In this document: positions 16,564 through 24,411 of the stretch, piece by piece
How positions within the stretch are numbered: the stretch's first letter is position 1
Layout of the letters: each line of letters opens with the position of its first letter
NCBI RefSeq assembly: GCF_900104725.1
Contig: NZ_LT629758.1
Span: 10,210,001-10,274,000 of the forward strand
Source: Actinoplanes derwentensis
GTDB taxonomy: Bacteria > Actinomycetota > Actinomycetes > Mycobacteriales > Micromonosporaceae
Reading direction: 5' to 3'
DNA length: 64,000 nt
The notes under the pieces: model-generated
Seen by the model: only the letters and a program-made list of their open reading frames with translations
Told to the model about the DNA's origin: nothing
Databases searched by the model: none
Position numbers and translations under genes: made by a program

Positions 16564-17766
16564 ATGTCTGCTAACGGGATGTGGCCGGTCAGTCACACCC
16601 AGGGCAGCTTTGCGCACCGCTTCGCCGAGGACGGCGCCGGACCGGCCAACGTGGCCACTGCGGTCGCCGTCGAAGGCGTCCCGACGGAGAACCTGCGGGC
16701 CGTTCTTGATGCCGTCGCGGCGAGCCAGCCGCTACTGAGGACCTCCTTCACCGGCGACTGCCTGCACGTCGCCGACCGTCCGGTCGTCGCACCGCAAGAG
16801 TGCGGCTTCGTCACCGAGGACGAGGCACTGGCGCTGCTCCAGGAGCAAGCCGAGGAGGTCCGGCGACATGACGAGCCGCTGTGGACGGCCCGGGTCCTCG
16901 ACCTGCCGCATGGGCGGCGGATTCTCGGCTTCGCGTTTCACCACATCATCTTCGACGGCATGTCCGGGCGCGCGTTCTGGGAGCACCTGCGCAATCCCGG
17001 CGCCGCGCCACCCGGCCGATCGTATCGAGAATTCGTTCAGTGGCAGCGTGACCGCTTCGACGATCCGGGAGCCGGTCTGGCCTTCTGGCGCCGCCATCTC
17101 GACGGCCTGGCTCACAACCAGCACACCAGGCTCCGGATCGCCCGGCGACTCGAAGAGCCCCTGCTCGGCCCATCCGACAACGTGAAGCACATCCTGACGG
17201 GCCGGCGGCTGCAGAGCGCGGTGGCCCTCAGCCGATCGCTGCGCCTCTCGCTCTTCGCGCTCACGATGTCCGCCCTGACCATCGTGATGGCGAATGTCTC
17301 CGAGGATGACGAGGCTGTGGTCCGGATAGCCTTCCACGGCAGGCCGGCTGGCTTCGAGACGACCATCGGTGCCTTCGCCCACGACGTCACCGTGCGGCTG
17401 CCGACCGTACCCACGTCGTTGACCCGAGCGATTCAGACCACCACCCGGGTCTGGGACGACCTCGGTGAGCACCGGTTCACTCCGTACTCGCTCGTCCGGC
17501 GCGCCGCAGGGGCGAGTGGAACGCCGTACCGGCCGGTGGTCGTGACCCTCAACGCTCGGCGCCTGGCGGAACGCATGACCGTCCTCGGCCTGCCGGCCAC
17601 CCCGGTGACCATCCCCGCCCCGATCACCGAGGAAGGCCTCCACATCGCCTTCGTACAGCGCCTCAACTCCCTGGAGCTCTCATGTTCCTTCCATCCGACC
17701 CGCTTCGACCGGGCGGACATCGTGGCCTTCGTGGACGACCTCGCCCGGGTGATCCAGGGCGGCTGA
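16564..17766 (+). CDS. Free-standing condensation-domain protein, canonical motif
   Basis: A 400-residue C-domain protein. N-terminal PVSHTQGSFAHRF, then VAASQPLLRTSF and the intact catalytic motif AFHHIIFDGMSG (about residue 125), the only fully canonical HHxxxDG among the four C proteins here. Further conserved regions are YREFVQWQRDR and FALTMSALTIVMANVS. ATG 16564 has GAGAGGGG 7 nt upstream. It follows the exporter and precedes the 28-codon ORF and ATP-grasp gene. Likely role: amide bond formation with the PCP at 19398 as donor, perhaps onto a free amine such as an aminonucleoside (inference). Confidence 0.85.
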   Translation: MSANGMWPVSHTQGSFAHRFAEDGAGPANVATAVAVEGVPTENLRAVLDAVAASQPLLRTSFTGDCLHVADRPVVAPQECGFVTEDEALALLQEQAEEVRRHDEPLWTARVLDLPHGRRILGFAFHHIIFDGMSGRAFWEHLRNPGAAPPGRSYREFVQWQRDRFDDPGAGLAFWRRHLDGLAHNQHTRLRIARRLEEPLLGPSDNVKHILTGRRLQSAVALSRSLRLSLFALTMSALTIVMANVSEDDEAVVRIAFHGRPAGFETTIGAFAHDVTVRLPTVPTSLTRAIQTTTRVWDDLGEHRFTPYSLVRRAAGASGTPYRPVVVTLNARRLAERMTVLGLPATPVTIPAPITEEGLHIAFVQRLNSLELSCSFHPTRFDRADIVAFVDDLARVIQGG

Positions 17767-17800
17767 TCTTCCGGTTCACCGAAAGGACCTTCTCAGAACG

Positions 17801-17887
17801 ATGACGACCGATGGCACGTCCCATGACGCAGGCGCTCCCCGCGTGGCCGAAGACGCCTTCCATCAGGAAGGTTCGCTCCCGTGGTGA
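17801..17887 (+). CDS. 28-residue peptide coupled to the ATP-grasp gene
   Basis: ATG 17801, 13 nt after GAAAGGA, opens a 28-codon frame starting MTTDGTSHDAGAPRVAED and ending QEGSLPW. Its stop overlaps the ATP-grasp start region, and the ATP-grasp ribosome site (AGGAAGG, 17865-17871) lies inside it. It is acidic and hydrophilic with a bulky terminal Trp. It may be a translational coupler, a leader, or a ligase substrate peptide, as in some ATP-grasp peptide pathways. I do not recognise it as a known family. Confidence 0.45.
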   Translation: MTTDGTSHDAGAPRVAEDAFHQEGSLPW

Positions 17888-19266
17888 CCCGCCATGAGCC
17901 GGCGTCGCGCCAGCCCCCGGCCGGCCTCGTCGGCCTCACCGACCTCGTCCGTTCCGCGTGGCGTGGCCGATACGTCGTGCTGACCGAGTCACTCGGCTCC
18001 GCGGCCGACTCGCTCGTCAACGAGATAGCCGCCGCCGGCGGCGTGGTGCTCGGCATCCTGGCGGCCAACGGCGGGCCGCGGCCCGCCGGCACGACTCCCG
18101 TCCACGTCCTGGCCGAGCCGGGCACGCGCGGGCTGTCCCGCGCGGGCTTCGCGGCACAGCTTCGTGACCTTCCGCGGGCGGCCACGGACTGGCTGCTGGC
18201 GGTCGACCCGGACGGTGAAGCGCAATGCATCGGCACGAACTTCCTCGAGGTCACGGCTGTGGGCGGCCGCACCGTGGTGGGCGGGCGGAGACCACGGTGG
18301 GCGGCGTACGAGGACAAGACGGTGACCGACGACGTCTTCCGGCGCATCGGTATCCCGGTTCCGCCGTCGACGGTCCTCGCCAGCGATGATCCGCGGATCG
18401 CCGCTACCGTCCGAGGGCTCTCCTCCGCCCACGGCGCGCTCGTGGCACTCGACTCGTCCTCCGACTACCGCGGCGACGCGGAGGGGCTGCGCTGGATCCG
18501 CCGGGGCGACAGCGTTCCGGACGCGGTGCTGGCCTGGGCGGCGACGCACGCCCGCCGGATACGGGTGTCGGCCTTCTATGAGGGCACACCGTGCAGTGTG
18601 CTCGGCATCGTGACGGCCGGCGGGATAGGCGTCTGCGATCCGATGGAGATCGTGACGCTCCGGGTGGCGGGATCCGGGCGCCTGGTCTTCGCCGGCTCGT
18701 CCAACCGCTGGCGCCCGGCGCCCGGCGCCGCCGCCGAGATACGCCGCGCCGCCCGGCTGCTGGGCGAGGAACTGCGCTCCGCGGCGGACTACCGTGGCTT
18801 CTTCAGCCTCGACGGCATCCTCGGCGACGAGGGCTTCCGCGCCACCGAGGTTAATCCGCGGCTGGCGTCGGGGCTGGGCCTGCGGGCGGCCGTACCCGGC
18901 TTCCCGATCTATCTGTTCTCGCGATCCCTGCAGCTCGCCGGTGACCCGCTGGCCGGGCTCGACGCAAAGTCCCTGACGCGCGAGATACGCGAGCTCGTCG
19001 CGGCGCGGCCGTCGCACTCCCTGCGGCTGCCTGCCGAGTTGGACGGCTGGCCCACCCCGCTGGCCGGCCTGTGCGGTGCGACGCCGGCGGGCACGTGCCG
19101 CCGCACGAGTGCGGGCGTCCGGTACCAGATCTTCCCGGACGGCGTCACCGTCGCCTCGTCGCTGCCCGCCGGCCCGGACGGCGCGGTCGGCGCGGGGGTC
19201 GCGGACCTCGGTCGGGAGCTCGGCTGGTCGCTGTTCGCGAGGGCGGACCAGGATGCCCTGACCTGA
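17881..19266 (+). CDS. ATP-grasp ligase
   Basis: A 461-residue ATP-grasp enzyme. Seen: a variable N-terminal domain; YEDKTVTDDVFRRIGIPVPP, the lid-side region with Lys and the usual D..F...GIP spacing (about residue 145); a mid-domain RVSAFYEGTPCSVLGIV; and the metal-binding end DYRGFFSLDGILGDEGFRAT followed by EVNPRLASGLGL with Glu and Asn. These enzymes activate a carboxylate as an acyl-phosphate and join it to an amine. In pseudouridimycin two amide bonds are made by ligases of this general kind. Here this protein and the fusion at 28924 could provide two such steps (inference). The GTG at 17881 is chosen from the ribosome site 9 nt upstream. Confidence 0.8.
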   Translation: MVTRHEPASRQPPAGLVGLTDLVRSAWRGRYVVLTESLGSAADSLVNEIAAAGGVVLGILAANGGPRPAGTTPVHVLAEPGTRGLSRAGFAAQLRDLPRAATDWLLAVDPDGEAQCIGTNFLEVTAVGGRTVVGGRRPRWAAYEDKTVTDDVFRRIGIPVPPSTVLASDDPRIAATVRGLSSAHGALVALDSSSDYRGDAEGLRWIRRGDSVPDAVLAWAATHARRIRVSAFYEGTPCSVLGIVTAGGIGVCDPMEIVTLRVAGSGRLVFAGSSNRWRPAPGAAAEIRRAARLLGEELRSAADYRGFFSLDGILGDEGFRATEVNPRLASGLGLRAAVPGFPIYLFSRSLQLAGDPLAGLDAKSLTREIRELVAARPSHSLRLPAELDGWPTPLAGLCGATPAGTCRRTSAGVRYQIFPDGVTVASSLPAGPDGAVGAGVADLGRELGWSLFARADQDALT

Positions 19267-19339
19267 CGTCGCCACTAACCCTCAGCCCGCCGTTCGCGCG
19301 CTGCACGTTTCAAGGACGGGACGAGGAGCGGGCGCGCCG

Positions 19340-19363
19340 CCTCCGGTGTGAACGGAGGTGATC
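19340..19363 (+). promoter_or_regulatory. Hairpin with an extended Shine-Dalgarno sequence
   Basis: CCTCCG and CGGAGG (19340-19356) form a hairpin, and GGAGGTGATC (19354-19363) is a ten-base complement of the 16S rRNA 3' end. No start codon follows at normal distance; the next gene starts at 19398 with its own GGGAGAG. It may be a ribosome stand-by or pausing site, or chance. Confidence 0.3.
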
Positions 19364-19397
19364 ACCCGACAGCTTCCCCGCAGAACCTGGGAGAGAC

Positions 19398-19922
19398 ATG
19401 GACACGACAACCATCGAGCAGGCCGTCCTGGCGCACGAATGTGTCAGCGAGGCTCTCGTCTGGACCCTTCCCGACACGGGGGAGACCCTGCTGCTGGCGG
19501 CGACGCCGGACTTCTTGAGCGGCCTGCAACTCCGGCTGCACCTGAACCAGGCGGGGGCCTCCTGCCCCGGCCTGGTGGTCGTCGTGGAGGAGATCGTCCG
19601 TGACGCCGACGGCGCCCCGGACGCGGCGTGGCTGGCCGATGCTCTGGAACAGGGCGCCTACCGATACGTCACGCCGGACGGCCCGGTCGAGACGGCGCTG
19701 GCCGAGTGCTGGCAAACCGTGTTGGACGTGCCCCGCGTCGGTGTCGAGGACGACTTCGTGGACCTGGGCGGGGACTCGTTCTCGGCCGTGCTCATCGCCA
19801 ACCAGGCGGAGGAGCGGATCGGTGCCCCGGTCTCCGCTCCGGACCTGTACGTCGCCGGCACCATCCGAGCGCTGGCCCGGGGCATCACACCCGCCGGGGT
19901 GATCGCGGAGACGCGCCCGTGA
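19398..19922 (+). CDS. Peptidyl carrier protein with N-terminal ligase-subdomain remnant
   Basis: A 174-residue two-part protein. Residues 1-80 (IEQAVLAHECVSEALVWTLP, VVVVEEIVRDADGAPD) look like the small C-terminal subdomain of an adenylation enzyme. Residues 95-165 are a carrier domain with the perfect site DDFVDLGGDSFSAVLIANQ, where Ser takes phosphopantetheine. It looks like the end of an NRPS A-PCP module cut off from its large A subdomain. The next gene (AMP-ligase) starts within its stop codon (GTGA), so the two proteins are made together. ATG 19398 has GGGAGAG upstream. Likely the donor carrier for the C proteins. Confidence 0.85.
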   Translation: MDTTTIEQAVLAHECVSEALVWTLPDTGETLLLAATPDFLSGLQLRLHLNQAGASCPGLVVVVEEIVRDADGAPDAAWLADALEQGAYRYVTPDGPVETALAECWQTVLDVPRVGVEDDFVDLGGDSFSAVLIANQAEERIGAPVSAPDLYVAGTIRALARGITPAGVIAETRP

Positions 19923-21361
19923 TCCGCTCGACGGTGTGGCGGACGCTGCGGGATCGGGCAGCCACAGCACCGACGTCACCGGCCGTCTCCGTGCGTGGCC
20001 AGACGGGACAGTGGCGGACGCTGACCTGGCGCGACTTCGTCGATCTGGTGGACTTTCGCGCCGCTCGGTCCACCGGCGTCCGGGTGGGTGCCCGCGACGC
20101 CGTCCTCGTGGAAGAGCCCAACGGGCCGGAGTTCCTGGCGTCCGTCGTCGCCGCCTGGGCAGTCGGCCGGTCTCCGCTGGTGGTGCCGCACGGAATTCCG
20201 GAGAACGAGCGAGCCGCACTGCTCGGCAAACTGCACGCGACCGGCGGCGCGTTCGACGGCGGAGCCGAGACGGCGGACGGCTCGGAGCCGGACCTCGCAT
20301 GGTTCTTTCCGTCCGGTGGCACGACGGGCCTGCCGACCCTGACGCCGGTACGTGGGCTCCCACGGGACCTGGTGGCCAGTCAGCAGATGCTGCTCAGCCA
20401 GATGAGGTGGAAGCCCGAAGGCACCCAGCTGGTGATGGGACCGCTGTCGCATACCGCGCCCTTCACGTCGGCGCTGGCCGGTCTGGCGGGGGGCAACCAC
20501 GTCGTCGTCCTGCAGCGGTGGAGCCTTCCGGCGGTGCTCGATGCGGCTCGCCGGTATCCACCGACGTGGTTCCAGACCACGCCGCACCAGATGAGCATGA
20601 TCGCCGCGCACGAGCCGGCGTTCACCGCCCTGGTGGCACGCCTCGACGGGATGATGCACACGGCCGCGCCCTGCCCGGAGAAGGTCAAGGCAGTCTGGAT
20701 GGACCGGATCGGCCCGGAGCGCGTGTACGAGCTGTACGGGTCCACCCAGATGGTCGGCGCCGTGTTCTGCAGCGGCGAGCAGTGGCTGGCGCATCCGGGC
20801 ACGGTAGGCCGGCCGTTCATGACCCAGGTGCGGGTGGTCGATCAGCGTGGCCGCCGCCTGCCGCCGGGTCAGGTAGGCGAGATCTATCTGCGGTCGGCTG
20901 CCACCCAGCGCCTGCAGCCGGCTCAACTGCGCCATGTGCGGACGCTGCCCGGCGGCTTCTGCAGCGTGGGAGACCTCGGCAATGTGGATGCGGACGGCTA
21001 CCTCTACCTGACCGATCGGGTAGATGACGTGATCATCGTCGGTGGCGCCAACGTCAGCACCCGGGAGATCGAGGCGGTGCTGCTGCGGCATCCACGGGTG
21101 ACGGACACCGTCGTGGTGGGCCGGGCCGACAGCCTTCTCGGCATGGTGCCGGCCGCGGTGATCGTTGCCGACAATGCCGGGCCTGCTCCGGGGATCCCCG
21201 ACATTCAGGCACACTGCCGGGCGTCGCTGTCGGCCCACAAGGTTCCGGTGCACGTCGAGTTCGTACCGGCCATCGAGCGGTCGCCGGCCGGCAAGGTGCA
21301 GCGGTTCAAGTACCGGGACCATGACGATGCCGGCCGGCGTGATCCGGCCCCGCGGCGGTGA
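19919..21361 (+). CDS. AMP-forming acyl/aminoacyl ligase (adenylation enzyme)
   Basis: A 480-residue ANL-superfamily enzyme. Core motifs: FFPSGGTTGLPTLTPV (A3 P-loop with the TSGTTG variant PSGGTTG), ELYGSTQMVGAVFCSGEQW (A5), the GDLG of CSVGDLGNVDADGYLYLTDR (A7), VDDVIIVGGANVSTREIEAV (A8) and SPAGKVQRFKYR (A10 with catalytic Lys). It activates a carboxylate with ATP and should load the preceding PCP. The non-canonical core and complete C-terminal subdomain resemble acyl- or aryl-CoA ligase types more than NRPS A domains. GTG 19919 overlaps the PCP stop. Substrate not readable from sequence. Confidence 0.85.
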   Translation: MIRSTVWRTLRDRAATAPTSPAVSVRGQTGQWRTLTWRDFVDLVDFRAARSTGVRVGARDAVLVEEPNGPEFLASVVAAWAVGRSPLVVPHGIPENERAALLGKLHATGGAFDGGAETADGSEPDLAWFFPSGGTTGLPTLTPVRGLPRDLVASQQMLLSQMRWKPEGTQLVMGPLSHTAPFTSALAGLAGGNHVVVLQRWSLPAVLDAARRYPPTWFQTTPHQMSMIAAHEPAFTALVARLDGMMHTAAPCPEKVKAVWMDRIGPERVYELYGSTQMVGAVFCSGEQWLAHPGTVGRPFMTQVRVVDQRGRRLPPGQVGEIYLRSAATQRLQPAQLRHVRTLPGGFCSVGDLGNVDADGYLYLTDRVDDVIIVGGANVSTREIEAVLLRHPRVTDTVVVGRADSLLGMVPAAVIVADNAGPAPGIPDIQAHCRASLSAHKVPVHVEFVPAIERSPAGKVQRFKYRDHDDAGRRDPAPRR

Positions 21362-21421
21362 CCGGCAGCGCCGCCGGCCCGGCGATGACCGTGACGGTGT
21401 CACCCGACGAAACGGTGGATC

Positions 21422-22216
21422 ATGTCCGAGCCAGACCCTAGGCTCGTCGCACTCGACCTGGACGGCACCCTCCTCAACCGGCAGGGGCGCGTGTCGGACC
21501 GTGTGGGCCGTGCGCTGCGCATGGCCCGCGGTCGCGGATGGACGCTGGTTCTCGCCACCGGCAGGCCGTGGGCCACGACCAGAACCGTGGCGGGCCAGTG
21601 CGCCGACCTGGGTGACTGCTGGGCGGTCTGCGCTGACGGTGCCCTCTTGTACGGGCCCGGCGAGGAGAAGCCGGCCTACCGACGGCTGATCGACGGGCGG
21701 GCCCTGGCGGGGCTGACCGTTGACCTGCCCGACTTGCTGCTGGTGGCTGAGCAGCAGTCCGGGATCTACCTAGGCACGGAGGAACTGCCTGCGGGCGAGT
21801 TCGCCGGGACGCAGCAGACCGCGGGCTGGGAGGTGGTGTGCGAGGTGGCCGCTCCCCGTCTGTATCTGCGCACCGCCCACGCCGATGTCGCGGATCTGCG
21901 GCGGCGGCTCGAGGAGCCCCGGCTGTTTACGCCGGTCGTCTACTCCCGCGACGGCTACACCTGGGCGGACCTCACCGCGGCCGGCGTCTCCAAGGCCAGC
22001 ACGCTGGAGTTCCTGAGAGCCCGGTTGGGCATTCCGGCCGCGGCCACGATCGCGGTCGGCGACAGCTGGAACGACATCGGCATGCTTCGGTGGGCCAACC
22101 TCGGCGCGGCGACCGGGGACGCCGCATCAGAGGTCGTCGCAGCGGCCGACATCGTCATCCCGTCCTGTGCGGACGACGGTGTGGCAGTCCTGCTGGAGTG
22201 CGAGGCCGGCGGCTGA
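21422..22216 (+). CDS. HAD-family phosphatase, Cof type (IIB)
   Basis: A 264-residue HAD hydrolase. Motif I ALDLDGTLLNRQGRVS, motif II LATGRPW, Lys in GVSKASTLEFL and motif IV VGDSWNDIGMLRWA are all intact, with the large IIB cap between them. These enzymes remove phosphate from sugar phosphates or nucleotides. A nucleoside pathway needs at least one dephosphorylation step (pseudouridylate to pseudouridine, where PumD is the HAD protein of pseudouridimycin), so this or the HAD at 23689 could fill that place (inference). ATG 21422 is 60 nt after the ligase, in the same operon. Confidence 0.85.
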   Translation: MSEPDPRLVALDLDGTLLNRQGRVSDRVGRALRMARGRGWTLVLATGRPWATTRTVAGQCADLGDCWAVCADGALLYGPGEEKPAYRRLIDGRALAGLTVDLPDLLLVAEQQSGIYLGTEELPAGEFAGTQQTAGWEVVCEVAAPRLYLRTAHADVADLRRRLEEPRLFTPVVYSRDGYTWADLTAAGVSKASTLEFLRARLGIPAAATIAVGDSWNDIGMLRWANLGAATGDAASEVVAAADIVIPSCADDGVAVLLECEAGG

Positions 22217-22309
22217 CGTCACCGTAGCCGCCTCGGCGGATGGACACCGCAGGGCTGCGCGTCGCGCAGCGGTTTCGAACACCTCGACGACATGCGAAGG
22301 GATCCGGAC

Positions 22310-23647
22310 GTGGGACCACTTGAGACAGTGCGGCTTCCGCTGGAGGACAACGCGAGCCGCTCCGGGCCGTTCTCCTGGGCTCAACTGGGAATCACCGAGG
22401 GATACCTCGAAGAAGTCGATCTACCCCCCGAGGTACGAGCGAAATTCGACCTGCACGCCACGCTCAATCTGCGGGGGCGCTGGCGTTCGCCGGCAGCCGA
22501 TGTCATCGAGACACTCCGGCGCATCGTGAACAGGCATGAATGCTTCCGAACGACCGTGCATGACCTGCTGGCGGAGCGGCCGAACCAGAAGGTGAACTCG
22601 GTGACTACGTTTCCGGTCGTGGTCAGCGAGACTTGTTCCGGCGGCAGCACCGAGGCCCTCAGGAACGAACTCTGTGGAAACTTGATCGATGTCCGCGACC
22701 CGCACCTCGTTCGGATCGGCATGGCGAACAGCCAGGACGTCTGCGAGAGCATCGTCATCAGCGCGTCCAGGATGGTGGTGGATGGCTGGGGGTTTTCGAA
22801 CCTGGCGAGAAACATCATGCAGGAGATCGGGGGAAAGGAGGAGGCGCATTCCCCTGATTTCCATCAGCTCGATCAGGTGGCGTGGGAGGACGGAGCCGCC
22901 GGACAGGCTCGGCACATCGCGGCCATGGCGTTCCGGGAGCAGGTACTGGAACAGCTTCTTGCTGCCTCGATCCCGTCTCGGCCGAGGTTGTCTCCCACCC
23001 ACGGATACGAGGCTCGCTGCGAGGGTTCTGCCATCACCGGCCTATGCGAGCGGATCGCCGCAAGATATTCGACAAGTCCTTCGTCGGTGCTGCTGGCGGC
23101 CTTCGGCCATACCGTTTCACGCCTCCTGAACCAGAAGAAAATCGGCATCACCTTGAGCTATGCCGATCGCGGCGACGCATCGCGCAAATCGTCTGTGACG
23201 AGGCTGAAGAACGAGGCGATCATGGCCTATGCCGACGGAGACAGTTTTCCCTGCGTGCTCCAAAAGACGTTTCAGTCCGCGCTTTCCGCGTACTCGAGGG
23301 CCGGCGTCGACCCGGTCGCGCTTCGCCGGGCAGGTGTCAGCGCTGCGCTGCACGGAGCCCAAGATGTTCGCTTTGAATTCAACGATGCCCGCGGGCCGTT
23401 CCATCGAAATGACAGATTGCACGGCACGGCCAGGCCGGCGCACGGGGCGGACGATCGCATAGGCGGTCCGCGCGTACGAACGGTCATCGACGGAAAGCCA
23501 CCGCGACTCGGTCTCTGGGTGGGCCCTTCGTTCAGTGATTTCGCGGGAAAGACGTCACTGACGGTCCGGACCAACATTCTTTCGAGGGAGGACACCGCGG
23601 CGGTCCTCCGTGGCACCATCGACGTTCTGCGGAATCAGGCCGTCTGA
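22310..23647 (+). CDS. Condensation-domain homologue lacking the catalytic His
   Basis: A 445-residue C-domain-like protein. N-terminal GPFSWAQLGITEGYLEEVDL, the IVNRHECFRTTVHD segment and the C-terminal half follow the fold. At the active site SASRMVVDGWGFSN replaces HHxxxDG: both His are lost but Asp-Gly is kept (about residue 155). It cannot use the standard mechanism and may be a binding or docking partner, or act by another residue. GTG 22310 is preferred to ATG 22292 because GAAGGGA lies 7 nt upstream. It is followed 41 nt later by the HAD gene. Confidence 0.75.
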   Translation: MGPLETVRLPLEDNASRSGPFSWAQLGITEGYLEEVDLPPEVRAKFDLHATLNLRGRWRSPAADVIETLRRIVNRHECFRTTVHDLLAERPNQKVNSVTTFPVVVSETCSGGSTEALRNELCGNLIDVRDPHLVRIGMANSQDVCESIVISASRMVVDGWGFSNLARNIMQEIGGKEEAHSPDFHQLDQVAWEDGAAGQARHIAAMAFREQVLEQLLAASIPSRPRLSPTHGYEARCEGSAITGLCERIAARYSTSPSSVLLAAFGHTVSRLLNQKKIGITLSYADRGDASRKSSVTRLKNEAIMAYADGDSFPCVLQKTFQSALSAYSRAGVDPVALRRAGVSAALHGAQDVRFEFNDARGPFHRNDRLHGTARPAHGADDRIGGPRVRTVIDGKPPRLGLWVGPSFSDFAGKTSLTVRTNILSREDTAAVLRGTIDVLRNQAV

Positions 23648-23688
23648 CCGGTCCGGACGGAGATACTATCAATGGTACTATTTCGCAT

Positions 23689-24405
23689 ATGACGAGATAT
23701 AGCCCGGTCTTCGCCGAGATGCTGGAGGCAAACGACGTTCGAGCGTTTATCTATGACCTCGAAGGCACGATTCTCGACACCGAAGGGGCCTGGGACGCCG
23801 CTCAAGAGAAGATGCTGGCGCGACACGGCCGCCGTTACGATCGGGACGGCGTCAAGCATCTCCTCACCGGCCGGTCGGCCGCCTCGGCGACCCGCATCCT
23901 GCTCGACTTCCACGGGGTCGACGCTCCACTGGCCGCCGTCGTCGCCGAGCGGTTCAGCATGATCCAGGCCGAACTGGCCGCGGGTGCGCCGTTCGTCGCC
24001 GGGTTCCAGGCCTTCCACGCCGCGGTCCCCGAGTGGATCGGCACCTGTGTGGCCACCGGCATGACGCCGGAACTCTTCGAGATCGTCGAGAAGCCCGCGG
24101 GCATCTCCAGCCTCTTCGGCGGCCGCGTCTATCAGGCCGATGCGCTTGGTCTGCCGTCCAAGCCGGCACCTGACCTGTTCCGGCACGCCGCCGCCGTGCT
24201 GGGGGTGCCGCCCGCCAAGTGTGTCGTGTTCGAGGACGCGCCGAACGGTGTCGCCGCCGCCCGGGCGGCCGGCATGCGCTGCGTGGCTCTGGCTACCACC
24301 CACGCGCCGGACCTGCTCGGCCCAGCCGACCTGGTGATCTCCGGCTGGGCCGAGTTGGCCGGGCTGGTACCGGTCAGGCGGAGCGGGCCGGGCCGCGCCG
24401 CCTGA
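23689..24405 (+). CDS. HAD-family phosphatase with a DLE motif
   Basis: A 238-residue HAD subfamily IA protein resembling beta-phosphoglucomutase/phosphatase. Motif I reads FIYDLEGTILDTEGAWD: the nucleophile Asp is present, but the second Asp, the usual general acid, is Glu. Motif III Lys in LPSKPAPDLF and motif IV FEDAPNGVAAARAAGM are normal. This is the last gene of the + strand operon and converges, 6 bp away, with the amidinotransferase. In the pseudouridimycin pathway a HAD enzyme dephosphorylates the nucleotide; this is a good candidate. The AT-rich GATACTATCAATGGTACTAT just upstream of ATG 23689 may be a local promoter. Confidence 0.8.
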   Translation: MTRYSPVFAEMLEANDVRAFIYDLEGTILDTEGAWDAAQEKMLARHGRRYDRDGVKHLLTGRSAASATRILLDFHGVDAPLAAVVAERFSMIQAELAAGAPFVAGFQAFHAAVPEWIGTCVATGMTPELFEIVEKPAGISSLFGGRVYQADALGLPSKPAPDLFRHAAAVLGVPPAKCVVFEDAPNGVAAARAAGMRCVALATTHAPDLLGPADLVISGWAELAGLVPVRRSGPGRAA

Positions 24406-24411
24406 CCGGGC

